A stretch of 64,000 nucleotides of DNA from JADGGM01 sp035277485 (GCA_035277485.1 DATEKK010000134.1:1-64000); one strand, 5' to 3'. Shown: positions 1 through 8,285, counted from the stretch's first letter. A program made the numbers and translations. Notes: generated by a model not told the origin, from the sequence alone.

Positions 1-129
1 ATACGACGACTACGCCGTAGGACATGCCCTCTCGACGGGCTGACTGGGCGCCGCCCAGTGCCCACAGAATCGAAATGAGAATCGAGAAGGCGATCCCGAA
101 TTTCAATCCGTAGCCGATTCCCCATTTAA
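1..129 (-). CDS. Partial membrane-protein fragment running off the left edge
   Basis: On the minus strand a frame reads KWGIGYGLKFGIAFSILISI and continues with LWALGGAQ and MSYGVVVV to the window edge. The stretch FGIAFSILISILWAL looks like one transmembrane segment. No start codon with a ribosome binding site is visible at its beginning, and the frame runs back into the Uma2 remnant, so the 5' end may be broken. I recognise no family. It could be the N-terminal part of a small inner-membrane protein whose remainder lies outside the window. Confidence 0.3.
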
Positions 130-138
130 GGTTGCTAA

Positions 139-372
139 CGGTGTGCGAAGACGATCCTGGTACTCGCCGTGGAGTTCCTCTCGCCTTCCACAGCGCGCTT
201 CGATCGTGGACTCAAACAGCACTTCTATCTTCGTTCGCCGACCGACGAATTGTGGATTGTGGACATCGAGTCGCGCGTCGTCGAGCGCTGGCGCGCCGGT
301 GATGAGCGCCCCGAAGTACTCACCGATCGCCTCGTCTGGCATCCAACTCCGCGGTCGAGCCCTTGCGCATAG
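139..372 (+). pseudogene. Uma2 family endonuclease remnant (C-terminal half only)
   Basis: An open frame entered from a stop codon at 136-138 reads LVLAVEFLSPSTARFDRG, then KQHFYL, DELWIVDIESR and LVWHP, ending at the TAG at 370-372. This matches the second half of Uma2 (DUF820) proteins, a PD-(D/E)XK nuclease fold: the acidic residue before FLSPST, the Asp of FDRG, the Lys that follows, and the WIVD strand. About half of the usual 180-200 residues are missing, and no start codon with a Shine-Dalgarno sequence precedes it; GTG 169 falls inside the conserved core. I read it as a decayed copy. Uma2 genes are commonly multicopy and mobile in soil bacteria. Confidence 0.6.
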
Positions 373-858
373 CGTTAGACGAGTTCTTCGCGGCGGTCCA
401 CGGAGAAGCCTAACGCGCGCACCGGAGCCCATCGAGTCGGTCGGCCCGCGAGGTAATCACGACTGGACGGAGCGGGATCGATGATCGCAGCCCGTGCTAA
501 CGGAAGAGTGGATTGGCGAGCGAGTGGAGCGGTGCTGTTGCGAGAGGGGCGTAAAGAGAGAACGAAACGCGACTCGCGAGGGCATACGGCCATAAATAAC
601 CCGCAAAGTCACTCACGAATCGCCTGAACCCAGTCGATATCAAGATCCTCATCGATTTCGAGGTCGTCGTGGCGAACCAAGTGTGGTGGCGCGCAGACGT
701 CCACGCGTACCAAAGAGAAAATGATACCAGAGCGCCTAAAAAGATCCTCGGTCCGACATAGTAGTACGCGAAGGTCAAACGCCACGAGATTCGCTCGCCT
801 GCCGGCGGATCCAATTCTTTTCGTCGAAGACTGACTGGAAGCATGCGCGTCGTCGCGC
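373..858. other. Gene-poor stretch at the left end
   Basis: No convincing gene. The base composition is less GC-rich than the rest of the window. Short open frames exist on both strands, but none has a ribosome binding site or a recognisable domain. One minus-strand frame ending near 609 reads VRVDVCAPPHLVRHDDLEID then EDLDIDWVQAIRE, which resembles a protein C-terminus, but its upstream part is nonsense. Together with the adjacent Uma2 remnant this looks like decayed or inserted accessory DNA. Confidence 0.35.
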
Positions 859-1287
859 CTAGTCGTGCGCGGCGAGATCGCTGTCAACTACGAAGGACTT
901 TCTGAGGCGAAAGCGTCCCGCGCGAATCTCGATCGAGTACGAACCTGCGAAAAGTGGCAGCGGCTTCGCTGCCTCGACAAAACCGGCTGGCACGGTTCCG
1001 TACCTGATCTCCCGCAACTCGCGCGACGCAGGCGATGCTGTGTCGAGAGCGGCAAGGAACCACGTAGGCGTCGGCGGCGCGCCACCGCGGCTTCTCTTGT
1101 TGTATGGGCCGCCATCGAACACGATTGCGTCGATAGGTGGGAGCGGTGCGCCGGTATCATCGGCCGCCAACTCCAGCACGAGATTGGCGGCAGTCGACCC
1201 GGCCTTCACGTGTGCCACGCCGCCATAACGGAGACAGGCGGTCAGTCCGGCGGCGACGAGAGACGCGACCAACACTCGGCGAACCAT
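859..1287 (-). CDS. Hypothetical lipoprotein, 142 aa
   Basis: Protein of unknown function, probably exported and lipid-anchored. Residues 1-18 form a short basic and hydrophobic signal peptide ending in LTAC, with the lipobox Cys at residue 18. The rest is soluble, with no further membrane segment, and the C-terminal half (GSYSIEIRAGRFRLRKSFVV) suggests beta strands. The ATG at 1287 is the natural start because the signal peptide begins there. It is followed at some distance by the remnant region and preceded by the DinB gene on the same strand, 36 nt away. I recognise no family. Confidence 0.6.
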   Translation of the reverse strand: MVRRVLVASLVAAGLTACLRYGGVAHVKAGSTAANLVLELAADDTGAPLPPIDAIVFDGGPYNKRSRGGAPPTPTWFLAALDTASPASRELREIRYGTVPAGFVEAAKPLPLFAGSYSIEIRAGRFRLRKSFVVDSDLAAHD

Positions 1288-1323
1288 GTCCTAACTTATG
1301 GCGCACGCCAATCGGCGTCCAGA

Positions 1324-1860
1324 CTAACGCTGGCCGGCCTCCCACATCCGCCGCATCATGTTCATCTGACCGGCATGATACACGTCGTGCGTCGCGACGC
1401 CTAACACCTCCATTCCGATCGTCAGACTGCGACCCGGACGAACCGTGGCCAGCAAGCGGCGGCTCGCACCCGGGACCGCCGCCACGAACCGCCTGTGGAG
1501 CGACTCGAGCAGACCGAGATCGCCGGTCCACGCGTCCGCGGTCGGCGCCGACGGCGCTTCCGGCCACCAGGGCTTCGTTAGGCGGTGCGGGAACGCGGGC
1601 GGCTCGATACCCATGCGCTTGAGCATCATGTACCGCGTGTACGCGAGATGCAGCGTGAGCTCCCAGATGTTGTGACGGCCCGCGCCCGGACGCCAGCTCG
1701 CGGCGTTCGCATCCAAACCCCGCAGCGCCTCACGCACCGCGGCGGACGGCCCGTGCCACCCGCCCCGGTAATAGTTCTCGCGCAACGACCGCAACAAGAG
1801 TGGCGTCGCCGGCGTGAGGTTCCGCTCGGCGTGCCTCCGCTGCACACCCGATCGAGCCAT
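1324..1860 (-). CDS. DinB family protein
   Basis: 178 aa four-helix-bundle protein of the DinB/YfiT superfamily, whose members bind a divalent metal through three His residues; many act as thiol-dependent S-transferases, others are uncharacterised. Visible metal-site candidates are His63 and His71 in RHNIWELTLHLAYTRY and the C-terminal HDVYHAGQ motif. A longer frame continues upstream, but the ATG at 1860 (MARSGVQRRH) suits the family length and lies 58 nt downstream of a perfect palindrome (1919-1937) that could be its operator. The substrate cannot be told from sequence. Confidence 0.8.
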   Translation of the reverse strand: MARSGVQRRHAERNLTPATPLLLRSLRENYYRGGWHGPSAAVREALRGLDANAASWRPGAGRHNIWELTLHLAYTRYMMLKRMGIEPPAFPHRLTKPWWPEAPSAPTADAWTGDLGLLESLHRRFVAAVPGASRRLLATVRPGRSLTIGMEVLGVATHDVYHAGQMNMMRRMWEAGQR

Positions 1861-1918
1861 GTCAGATCCTCGTTTCAGATCGTCGTTATTGGTACCCTCG
1901 GGACTCATCACATAGTAC

Positions 1919-1937
1919 CTGCCTACTAAGTAGGCAG
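1919..1937. promoter_or_regulatory. Perfect palindrome upstream of the DinB gene, probable operator
   Basis: CTGCCTACT-A-AGTAGGCAG: two perfect 9-nt arms around one central base. It sits 58 nt upstream of the DinB start, in the gap after the glycosylase gene, and is AT-rich at its centre. A dimeric repressor of the TetR, MarR or BlaI type would fit; no regulator gene of those types is adjacent. Confidence 0.5.
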
Positions 1938-1990
1938 CTTCTCCATGATGCGCTCCGAGAGGCACGTTGCCATCGCCACCGGGAACTTGT

Positions 1991-2875
1991 TCATTCCAAT
2001 TCGTCGATCGACTTCGGCCAGTCCTCGCGCAACAGCCGCGACATCGCGCGATCGGCCAAAAGCCGCCCGCCCGTCTGGCACCGCGCACAATAATTCGTCT
2101 CGTTGGACGCATACCGGATCCGCTGCACCGGCGCGCCGCACACCGGACACGGCTTGCCGTACCGACCATGCACGCTCATCTCATCGCGGAACGCCGTCAC
2201 CTTCTCCGGAAACTCGCCGCCTAACTGATCGCGCAGGCGGTCGGTCCATTCCCGCAGCACCGTTTGCACGGCCTCGTAGAGCCGCGCGACCTCCTCGGCG
2301 CTCAACTTCTTGCTCAGCGCGAGCGGCGACAACCGCGCACGGTGCAGGATCTCGTCCGAGTACGCATTGCCGATCCCGCTGAAGATGCGCGGGTCGGTGA
2401 GCGACCGCTTGAGCGTGTGATTCTCGCGCGCGAGCTGCTCGGCGAACGTCGCGAGGTCGATCTCGAGCGGCTCGATGCCGCCGCGATCCATGTCGCGCAG
2501 CGCTGCCTCGCCCTGCACGATGTGCAGCGATGCCCGACGCGTGCTCCCCGCCTCCGTGAGCGCGAGCACGCCGCTCGGAAACTGGAACGTGGCGAGCACG
2601 TTGCCCGGCGGCATCTTGGCGCCCGTCGCCCGCCAGCGCAGCCGGCCGGCGATCATGAGATGGATCACCACGAACAACGCGTCGCCCAGGTCGAGCACAA
2701 TACGCTTGCCTAACCGTCGAACGCCAACGACGCGGCGCCCTTCGATCGCCGAGATGGACGGCGACACGCTGCGCAGCACGAACGGCGTCTTGATGGTGAG
2801 CTTCTCGAGCGCCTGGCCGATCACCCGCGCCGCCAGCGACTCGACGTAGATGGTGACGTCCGGCAGCTCGGGCAT
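1991..2875 (-). CDS. mutM: Fpg/Nei family DNA glycosylase (formamidopyrimidine-DNA glycosylase)
   Basis: 294 aa base-excision repair enzyme that removes oxidised purines and cleaves the abasic site. The protein begins MPELPD, giving the catalytic N-terminal Pro (after Met removal) and Glu3. The basic loop RRLGKRIVLDL carries the conserved Lys. The helix-two-turn-helix includes GIGNAYSDEIL, and the C-terminal zinc finger has CPVCGAPVQ and YCARCQTGG near residues 242-268. The conserved MPEGPE start is MPELPD here, and GIGNAYSDEIL differs from the classical GIGNIYADE, as in an Fpg-like side branch found in several soil phyla. Exact lesion specificity is therefore uncertain. It lies 15 nt downstream of the membrane protein gene on the same strand. 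Confidence 0.88.
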   Translation of the reverse strand: MPELPDVTIYVESLAARVIGQALEKLTIKTPFVLRSVSPSISAIEGRRVVGVRRLGKRIVLDLGDALFVVIHLMIAGRLRWRATGAKMPPGNVLATFQFPSGVLALTEAGSTRRASLHIVQGEAALRDMDRGGIEPLEIDLATFAEQLARENHTLKRSLTDPRIFSGIGNAYSDEILHRARLSPLALSKKLSAEEVARLYEAVQTVLREWTDRLRDQLGGEFPEKVTAFRDEMSVHGRYGKPCPVCGAPVQRIRYASNETNYCARCQTGGRLLADRAMSRLLREDWPKSIDELE

Positions 2876-2890
2876 GCGCGCGGCGGCGGC

Positions 2891-3538
2891 TCAGCGAGCG
2901 CCGGCGCTGCCGGTGCGGCCAACCAGCACGCGCAGCGCCGTGGCCACCTCCCACGCGCACAAGAGCGCCACCGCGCCCAACACCAGCCGGCTCGACTCGT
3001 CGAAGCACAGTACGCCCACCAGGCCGCCCACCGCGGCGATCCACGCCAGCCACGCCAGCCACCGCGGCTGGGCAGGCTCGCGCCACTCCACGATGCCCAA
3101 CACGAGCGCGCCTAACGCAATCAGTAAATTCCCGAACCGCGCCGCCATGAGGCCAAAGCCGTGCACGGCGTCGAAGATCGGCGCCATCTCGGTGCGACCC
3201 GCCACGAACATCGCGGCCATGCGGCCGCCCGACCGCGCCATGAGCAGAATGTCGAACGCATTCAGTGTCATGCCAATGCAGATCACCGCCAGCGCGCCGA
3301 CGAGCGCCGTGCGCGCGTCCTCGCTCGCACCGCCCAACCGAACCCACACGCCCGTCATCACCAGCGCCGACCCGGTAAGCATCGAGAGATGCATGAGCCG
3401 CCAGCCAGACGTCGCGGCGATCACACGCAAGTCAGCCGAGCCGACACCGGCGCCCGTGAGCACAGGATGCATCACGGATCCCGCGCCGAGCAGCGCGGTC
3501 CCCACGAGCAGGAATACGGCCAAGAGCTTGGCCGGCAT
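2891..3538 (-). CDS. Hypothetical integral membrane protein, 215 aa
   Basis: About six hydrophobic helices, starting with LLAVFLLVGTALLGAGSVMHP and ending with LVLGAVALLCAWEVATALRVL. No catalytic motif is seen and the family is not recognised. The start is placed at MPAKLLAV because it begins directly before the first helix; a longer frame upstream encodes an Arg-rich, Gemmatimonadota-unlike leader and overlaps the divergent SDR gene. Only 59 nt separate it from that SDR gene, so the two share a promoter region. Confidence 0.65.
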   Translation of the reverse strand: MPAKLLAVFLLVGTALLGAGSVMHPVLTGAGVGSADLRVIAATSGWRLMHLSMLTGSALVMTGVWVRLGGASEDARTALVGALAVICIGMTLNAFDILLMARSGGRMAAMFVAGRTEMAPIFDAVHGFGLMAARFGNLLIALGALVLGIVEWREPAQPRWLAWLAWIAAVGGLVGVLCFDESSRLVLGAVALLCAWEVATALRVLVGRTGSAGAR

Positions 3539-3597
3539 GATCGAATCGCTCACGAGGAGATCGCGCGCCTGATAGCCATACACGTATTCTTCACGGT

Positions 3598-4482
3598 GTG
3601 ACGGCTTCCGCCACCCCCGCCTCCGCCTCCGCAACATCGATGCTCGGTCGCGTCTGTCTCGTCACGGGCGCGAACTCGGGACTCGGCCTCGCCACGTCCG
3701 CCGGCCTCGCCCGGTTGGGCGCGACGGTCATCATGCTCTGCCGAAATATCGACCGCGGCACCGCGGCGCGCGACCGCGTGCGCACCGAAACCGGGAACGC
3801 GCACGTCTCGCTCGTCGTCGCGGATCTCGCGTCACTCGAGGAGGTCCGGCGCGCGGCGGCCGAGTTAGCGCTTGAGCACGAGCAGCTGCACGTGCTGGTG
3901 AACAATGCCGGCATCCAGGCGCGCCGGCGCCGCGTCACGGTTGACGGGTTCGAGGAGACATTCGCGGTGAATCATCTGGCGCCGTTTCTGCTCACCTCGC
4001 TGCTCGCGCCGCTCTTGCGCGCGGGTGCACCGGCACGCGTCATCACCGTGGCATCACAGGTCGAGCGGATGGGCCGCATCCACTTCGACGATCTCCAACT
4101 CGAGCATGGCTACGGACCCGTGCGCGCCTACGCGCAGTCCAAACTGGCCAACATCCTGTTCACGTACGAGCTCGCATCGCGGCTCGCGGGCACGGGCGTA
4201 ACAGCGAACTGCCTGCACCCGGGATACGTGAACACCGGCCTCATGCGCGAATCGCCCGACTGGATGCGTGCCCTCTGGCGCCCCTTCCTGCCTAACGCTG
4301 ACCGCGCCGCGCGCTCGGCCATCTACCTGGCCTCTGCGCCCGAGCTCGAAATCGTGACGGGCCAGTACTTCGAGCGCTGCCGTCCGGTGCGCTCGTCGCG
4401 CCGCTCGTACGACGCGGCAACCCGCCGGCGGTTGTGGGACGCGAGCGCCGCACTCACCGGCGCGCCGCCGATCAATGCCTAA
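3598..4482 (+). CDS. Short-chain dehydrogenase/reductase, retinol dehydrogenase-like
   Basis: 294 aa Rossmann-fold NAD(P)-dependent oxidoreductase. Visible motifs are the cofactor glycine motif TGANSGLG (about residues 23-30), NNAG (about 100), the catalytic Ser in VASQ, and YAQSK (YxxxK). CRN after the second strand suggests NADP preference. The layout matches bacterial relatives of RDH11-14, which reduce or oxidise lipophilic carbonyls; the real substrate is unknown. I use GTG 3598; ATG 3640 (MLGRVCLVTGA) is a credible alternative that begins right before the first strand. The 3' end overlaps the convergent histidine kinase by 11 nt. Confidence 0.85.
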   Translation: MTASATPASASATSMLGRVCLVTGANSGLGLATSAGLARLGATVIMLCRNIDRGTAARDRVRTETGNAHVSLVVADLASLEEVRRAAAELALEHEQLHVLVNNAGIQARRRRVTVDGFEETFAVNHLAPFLLTSLLAPLLRAGAPARVITVASQVERMGRIHFDDLQLEHGYGPVRAYAQSKLANILFTYELASRLAGTGVTANCLHPGYVNTGLMRESPDWMRALWRPFLPNADRAARSAIYLASAPELEIVTGQYFERCRPVRSSRRSYDAATRRRLWDASAALTGAPPINA

Positions 4483-5629
4483 CTGAGTTAGGAGTCGGGC
4501 GCGCGGAACGGAGCATGAGCGTGAACGTCGTGCCGGCGCCCTCCACGCTGCGCACGCGCAGGTCGCCGCCCATCCCGCGAGCCAGCCCGCGGCTGATGGC
4601 GAGCCCGAGCCCCGTCCCTTCGCTGCTGTTGGTGAGGCTGCGCTGGATCTGCACGAAGGGCTCGAAGATGGCCGTCAACCGATTGCTCGGAATGCCCGAG
4701 CCCGTATCGCTCACCCGCAGGAACACCACGCCCGTTGGGCCGCCGCCATCCCCGCGCTTCCCCGTGTCGACCGTGATGCACCCATCGCATTCCGTGAACT
4801 TCACCGCGTTGGACAACAGGTTGAGCAGAATCTGCCACAACTTTTCTGCGTCGGCACGGACGATGATCCCTGGATCGATGCGCACGTCGTACTTGAGCTG
4901 CTTCGCTGCCAGCTGGGGCTCGATCATCGGACTCACCTCCGCGACCGCGTCGACCAGCTTCACATCAGTGGTGAGATACTCGACACGCCCGGCCTCGAGC
5001 TTCGCGAAATTCAGGATGTCGTTGATCAGCGAGAGCAGATAGCGCTGGCTGCGCTGCACTCGCTGCAGGGCGAGGTGTTGCTCCGCGGTGAGGGAGCCAT
5101 GCACCTCGAGGTCGAGCAGTTGGACGTAGCCGGCGATCGCGTTGAGCGGCGTCCGTAGCTCGTGGCTCATCGCCGCGAGAAATTCGCTCTTCGCGCGGTT
5201 GGCATCGTTCACCGCGTTCTCGGCGCGTTTGCGGTCGGTGATGTCGACCAGCACGTTCACCGAGCCGACCAACCGGCCGTCGTCGTCGTGAATGGGATTC
5301 GCGTTGGCGAGCACCACGCGACGGTCGCCGTCGAGTCGCTCGATCAGGATCTCGCAGCCCTCGTACGGCCGGTCGTTGCGGAGCGCGAGGGCCATCCAGC
5401 TGTCCTCATGCAGAATCGGCGCGCCGTCTGGCGAGAAGAGCTTGACCGACCCGCAGAATCGGTCGACGGGATCGCACAAAGCAGGCGCGCGGCCCCACAA
5501 CTGGACCGCGCGCTCATTGTAGTACGTGATCAGCCCCTGCGCGTCGCACGTGTACGCCCCCGCCGGAAGCTTCTCCAGCAGTCTGCGAAATCGCAACTCG
5601 CTGACTGGTGCGGCAGCCTCGCCGCTCAT
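4472..5629 (-). CDS. PAS-domain sensor histidine kinase
   Basis: 385 aa, with no predicted membrane segment, so probably cytoplasmic. An N-terminal PAS domain (about 12-135, ending DITDRKRAE) is followed by HisKA with the phospho-acceptor His in MSHELRTPLNA, then HATPase_c with N box NLLSNAVKF, G1 DTGSGIP and G2 GTGLGLAI. There is no receiver domain and no response regulator beside it, so it is an orphan kinase whose partner lies elsewhere. I start it at ATG 5629 (MSGEAAAP); the frame remains open upstream only across low-complexity repeat DNA. The last codons read PTPNSVRH and lie over the end of the convergent SDR gene. Confidence 0.88.
   Translation of the reverse strand: MSGEAAAPVSELRFRRLLEKLPAGAYTCDAQGLITYYNERAVQLWGRAPALCDPVDRFCGSVKLFSPDGAPILHEDSWMALALRNDRPYEGCEILIERLDGDRRVVLANANPIHDDDGRLVGSVNVLVDITDRKRAENAVNDANRAKSEFLAAMSHELRTPLNAIAGYVQLLDLEVHGSLTAEQHLALQRVQRSQRYLLSLINDILNFAKLEAGRVEYLTTDVKLVDAVAEVSPMIEPQLAAKQLKYDVRIDPGIIVRADAEKLWQILLNLLSNAVKFTECDGCITVDTGKRGDGGGPTGVVFLRVSDTGSGIPSNRLTAIFEPFVQIQRSLTNSSEGTGLGLAISRGLARGMGGDLRVRSVEGAGTTFTLMLRSARPTPNSVRH
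4478..4492. repeat. Inverted pair of the iterated CCTAAC word at a convergent gene overlap
   Basis: CCTAACT-G-AGTTAGG, two perfect 7-nt arms around one base. It contains the TAA stop of the SDR gene and lies inside the last codons of the histidine kinase. The stem is too short and unflanked by T runs to be a strong terminator, but it is two copies of the window-wide repeated word in opposite orientation. Confidence 0.5.
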
Positions 5630-5715
5630 GAGCCGATGTACCGTGACTGCAATCTGCTGCGCTCGTTTGTGCCTCCTGTGATGGTACGGAAACCCGTGCC
5701 GACCGCAAGGGCGAA

Positions 5716-5873
5716 AGGACGGACGGAAGACGGACAGAAGACGGACAAGGCGGACAAGGCGGACAAGGCCGGACACTACCGGAGTTCGTCCGGCTCTGTC
5801 CGGCTCTGTCCCGCCTCGTCCGTCTTCTGTCCGGCTTTGTCAGGCTTTGTCCGCCCTTCAGGCCTTGTCCGCC
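5716..5873. repeat. GGACAAGG-type tandem and inverted repeat cluster
   Basis: Three perfect tandem copies of CGGACAAGG occupy 5742-5768. They are surrounded by variants (GGACGGAAGAC, GGACAGAAGAC) on the left, and by their reverse complements on the right (GTCCGTCTTCTGTCCG, GGCTTTGTCAGG, GGCCTTGTCCGCC). CGGACAGAAGACGGAC at 5731-5746 is the exact reverse complement of 5818-5833. The block fills the space between the multicopper oxidase stop and the kinase start, so RNA from it could fold into a long imperfect hairpin. There is no spacer structure, so it is not a CRISPR array. Confidence 0.7.
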
Positions 5874-7007
5874 CTACTGCACGCGATACCGGACGGCCAT
5901 TCCCTCCTCGAAGTGGAAGGACACGTGGCAGTGGAAGAGCCACGTGCCGACGTCGTCCGGGATCATGTCAGCGCTTTCCATCTGCATCATCGCGAGCTGC
6001 GTCACATCGGTGCGCATGCCGTTCAGGATGACGGTGTTGCCGTGCCAGTGCGGCGCATGGAAATCGAAGTCGTTGGTGGACGCCATGAGATACCATCGGA
6101 CGCGCTCGCCTTTCTTGATCGTGAGATCGGCCAGCGGCATGCTGCCGTGCACGAAACCGTTGATGGTGAATTTCACGAACCACGGATACGCGTCGGCCGG
6201 CAAGTGAGGGTTGGTAATCGGGACGAGCGCATCCAGAGAATCCATCGTGAAGCCGTGGCCGAACGGCACGTTCTGGATCCAGCTGTTGTTTTCCTCCACC
6301 TGCATGAACGAGGCGACGATCTCGCGATCGACGTCGTTAGGCGAACCATCGGGCCGCGCCTTGGCGCGCGCGGTAATGATGATCGGTCCGAAGAGCCCGG
6401 TGTTGATGTCGCGCACTTCGTCCACGTGCGAGTGGTACATCCACATCACCGAGCTCACGTCCATCGGTCCCGGGCCCGCGCGCTCCGGAACGATCCACAC
6501 GTAGGTGAACGTCGCGCCGGGTGCGACGCCGTCGTCGGCCTTGTCGGCGCCGCTCGTACCGTCGTTGTACGGCACGCCTTCCGCGTTCTTCTCGTAGAAC
6601 ACGCCGTGGGGATGAATGCTGTACGGCCGTTGGGCATTGTTCCGGAACACGACGCGGATCGTGTCGCCCACCACACCGCGGATGAGCGGTCCCAGAAATC
6701 CCAAGTGCTGCCACTCGGGCGGCCTGGGCTTGAGCGTGTGGAAGGTGCTGTCGGTGTACTCCCGATACAGCACCTTCTTGTAGACGGTGCTCACCGGACG
6801 CGGCTTGCCCTTCGCGAAGAAGGCGGTGTCCACGTACGGCTGTCCGGTGATTTCGTCGCGTCCGCCAGGTACATAATCCCACGACACGGGATCGGCCGCG
6901 ATGAAATAGGTGCGCGTCATCGGCGGAACGGATCCGGTTTGTGCGGTGAGTCGGCTCACAGGAAGGAGAGCGAACAGCATCAGGGCTGCACGGTTCACGA
7001 AGGACAT
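5874..7007 (-). CDS. Two-domain multicopper oxidase
   Basis: 377 aa exported cupredoxin-fold oxidase. A signal peptide (MSFVNRAALMLFALLPVSRL, ending near TAQ) sends it to the periplasm. Copper ligands are visible in order: HPHG, MYHSH, HAPHWHGN, and HCHVSFHFEEGM, the last combining type 2/3 His ligands with the type 1 Cys-His-Met set. The pattern fits ceruloplasmin/hephaestin-like bacterial oxidases that oxidise metals or phenols with O2. It is shorter than three-domain laccases (about 500 aa), so trimer formation is likely by family analogy. The start at 7007 is set by the signal peptide. Substrate is not evident. Confidence 0.82.
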   Translation of the reverse strand: MSFVNRAALMLFALLPVSRLTAQTGSVPPMTRTYFIAADPVSWDYVPGGRDEITGQPYVDTAFFAKGKPRPVSTVYKKVLYREYTDSTFHTLKPRPPEWQHLGFLGPLIRGVVGDTIRVVFRNNAQRPYSIHPHGVFYEKNAEGVPYNDGTSGADKADDGVAPGATFTYVWIVPERAGPGPMDVSSVMWMYHSHVDEVRDINTGLFGPIIITARAKARPDGSPNDVDREIVASFMQVEENNSWIQNVPFGHGFTMDSLDALVPITNPHLPADAYPWFVKFTINGFVHGSMPLADLTIKKGERVRWYLMASTNDFDFHAPHWHGNTVILNGMRTDVTQLAMMQMESADMIPDDVGTWLFHCHVSFHFEEGMAVRYRVQ

Positions 7008-7201
7008 GGGCGCCTCGTCGCGCTGGTTGTGATCGCATGGGGTGTGATGCAACGCGCGCGATCTAACGGGACGCCGTTATCCAGCCGCTATTTCGGCGTT
7101 ATCACCGGAAGCGTTCACTCGAACGGCCGTCCGTGGCCCGGTGCTTGCGCCGTCGTGCATGCAGGCAAGGACGCGCAATCCTTCCGATACAGGAGACGGA
7201 C

Positions 7202-7408
7202 ATGGCCTCGCGCAAAAAACACTCAGGAAAGTACGGCAAAGGCGCATCGAAGAGCGTCAAGCGCGCCATGCACAAGCGCAAGAAGGGAACGCTCAGGCGT
7301 GGAAAGTCGGGGCACGGCGGCAAGGTGAAGAGCCGCAAGCAGGCGATCGCGATCGGGTTGTCGGAGGCGCGGAAGAAGGGCGCCAAGGTGCCCAAGAAGC
7401 GGAAGTAG
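7202..7408 (+). CDS. Small basic DUF6496-type protein, 68 aa
   Basis: Very Lys/Arg-rich protein reading MASRKKHSGKYGKGASKSVK and later KSRKQAIAIGLSEARKKG. That second motif is the hallmark of the DUF6496 family, short basic proteins of unknown role, perhaps nucleic-acid binding. The ATG at 7202 follows AGGAGA by a normal spacing, so I prefer it to upstream starts in the same frame. It stands alone on the plus strand between two minus-strand genes. Confidence 0.75.
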   Translation: MASRKKHSGKYGKGASKSVKRAMHKRKKGTLRRGKSGHGGKVKSRKQAIAIGLSEARKKGAKVPKKRK

Positions 7409-7412
7409 CTGC

Positions 7413-8285
7413 CTAACCGGGCGAGAGCCGGCCGCGCCGGCGCGGCGCCGAGTCCATGATGAACCACTGCGCGGCGAGCGCGAGCGCGACGCCGATGTAG
7501 ACGAACGACGCCGGAACGGACATGATGAGTCCGGCGAGCTGCTGATCCTCGAGCAGCGTGAGGTGCCACGCAGCCGCGCCGGCGGCGTGGGCGGAATACC
7601 ACCCGGTGCGCGCGAACGCGAGGATGGCGCCGAGCGCGCCGCTCTGCATGAGCGTGAGGGCGAGGTACACCACGGCGCCGCCGCGCGCGAGCCGCCGCCT
7701 TCCGATGGGTTGAAACACGACCCACCAGAAGAGAAACGCCGATCCGAGAAAGGTGAGGTGCTCGAGCGCGTGCAGCCGCTCATCGCCCAACGCGGCGAGA
7801 TACGGGCCGGGCAGGTGCCAGAACCACAGCACCACGAGGTTGGCCAGCCAGATGCCTAACGGATCGCCCACGGCCCAGGCGGTGCGCCGAGCACGGGGCG
7901 ACCCGCGCCACCAGCGCCCGGCCGCGAGCCGCCACGGGTAGGGCAGCGCCCACAGCGCCGGCAACAACGGTTCGCCTAACGCGAGCAGCGGCGCCGCCAC
8001 GATCATGAGCAAGAGGTGCTGTACCATGTGCACCGAGAACAGCGTCTCCGCCAGCGCGTCCACCGGCGACAGCAACGCTAAGACGAGCGTCACAACGCCG
8101 GTCCCGAAGCATGCGACCTGCCCTCGGCGCACGCCGTGGCCCACGCCGGCGCTCCGCCAGAGCGCGCGCACGCCGATGGCGTACCACAGCGTGCACAGCG
8201 CGAGCGGCACCGCGATGGATGGTGTCCACTGCCAGGCCGACCACACGGCGCCCGGCCCGACGATCGTGTCCCCGCTCGAGATCAC
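7413..8285 (-). CDS. ctaG: CtaG-type cytochrome c oxidase assembly protein
   Basis: 290 aa integral membrane protein with about seven helices. It belongs to the caa3_CtaG family, which helps assemble or insert copper in caa3 oxidases in Gram-positive and related bacteria, and is unrelated to the Cox11 protein also called CtaG. The conserved segment MVQHLLLMIVAAPLLALGEP and the LWFWHLPGPYLAAL and HALEHLTFLGSAFLFWW regions are visible. It is the last gene of the xoxF-cox operon. Its GTG start overlaps the stop of the small membrane protein before it (GTGA), so it is translationally coupled. The Arg-rich tail RRRGRLSPG ends inside the cytoplasm. Confidence 0.85.
   Translation of the reverse strand: MISSGDTIVGPGAVWSAWQWTPSIAVPLALCTLWYAIGVRALWRSAGVGHGVRRGQVACFGTGVVTLVLALLSPVDALAETLFSVHMVQHLLLMIVAAPLLALGEPLLPALWALPYPWRLAAGRWWRGSPRARRTAWAVGDPLGIWLANLVVLWFWHLPGPYLAALGDERLHALEHLTFLGSAFLFWWVVFQPIGRRRLARGGAVVYLALTLMQSGALGAILAFARTGWYSAHAAGAAAWHLTLLEDQQLAGLIMSVPASFVYIGVALALAAQWFIMDSAPRRRGRLSPG

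Noticed and set aside
497..844. Minus-strand 115-aa frame as a gene
   Set aside because: No ribosome binding site, no domain, and mixed composition; it lies in the decayed left end.
5716..5873. Possible CRISPR array because of repeated CGGACAAGG units
   Set aside because: Units are directly adjacent and followed by their reverse complements; there are no unique spacers of constant length and no cas genes.
7413..8285. Cox11-type copper chaperone
   Set aside because: The protein has seven helices and the caa3_CtaG pattern, not the single helix and CxC-type domain of Cox11.
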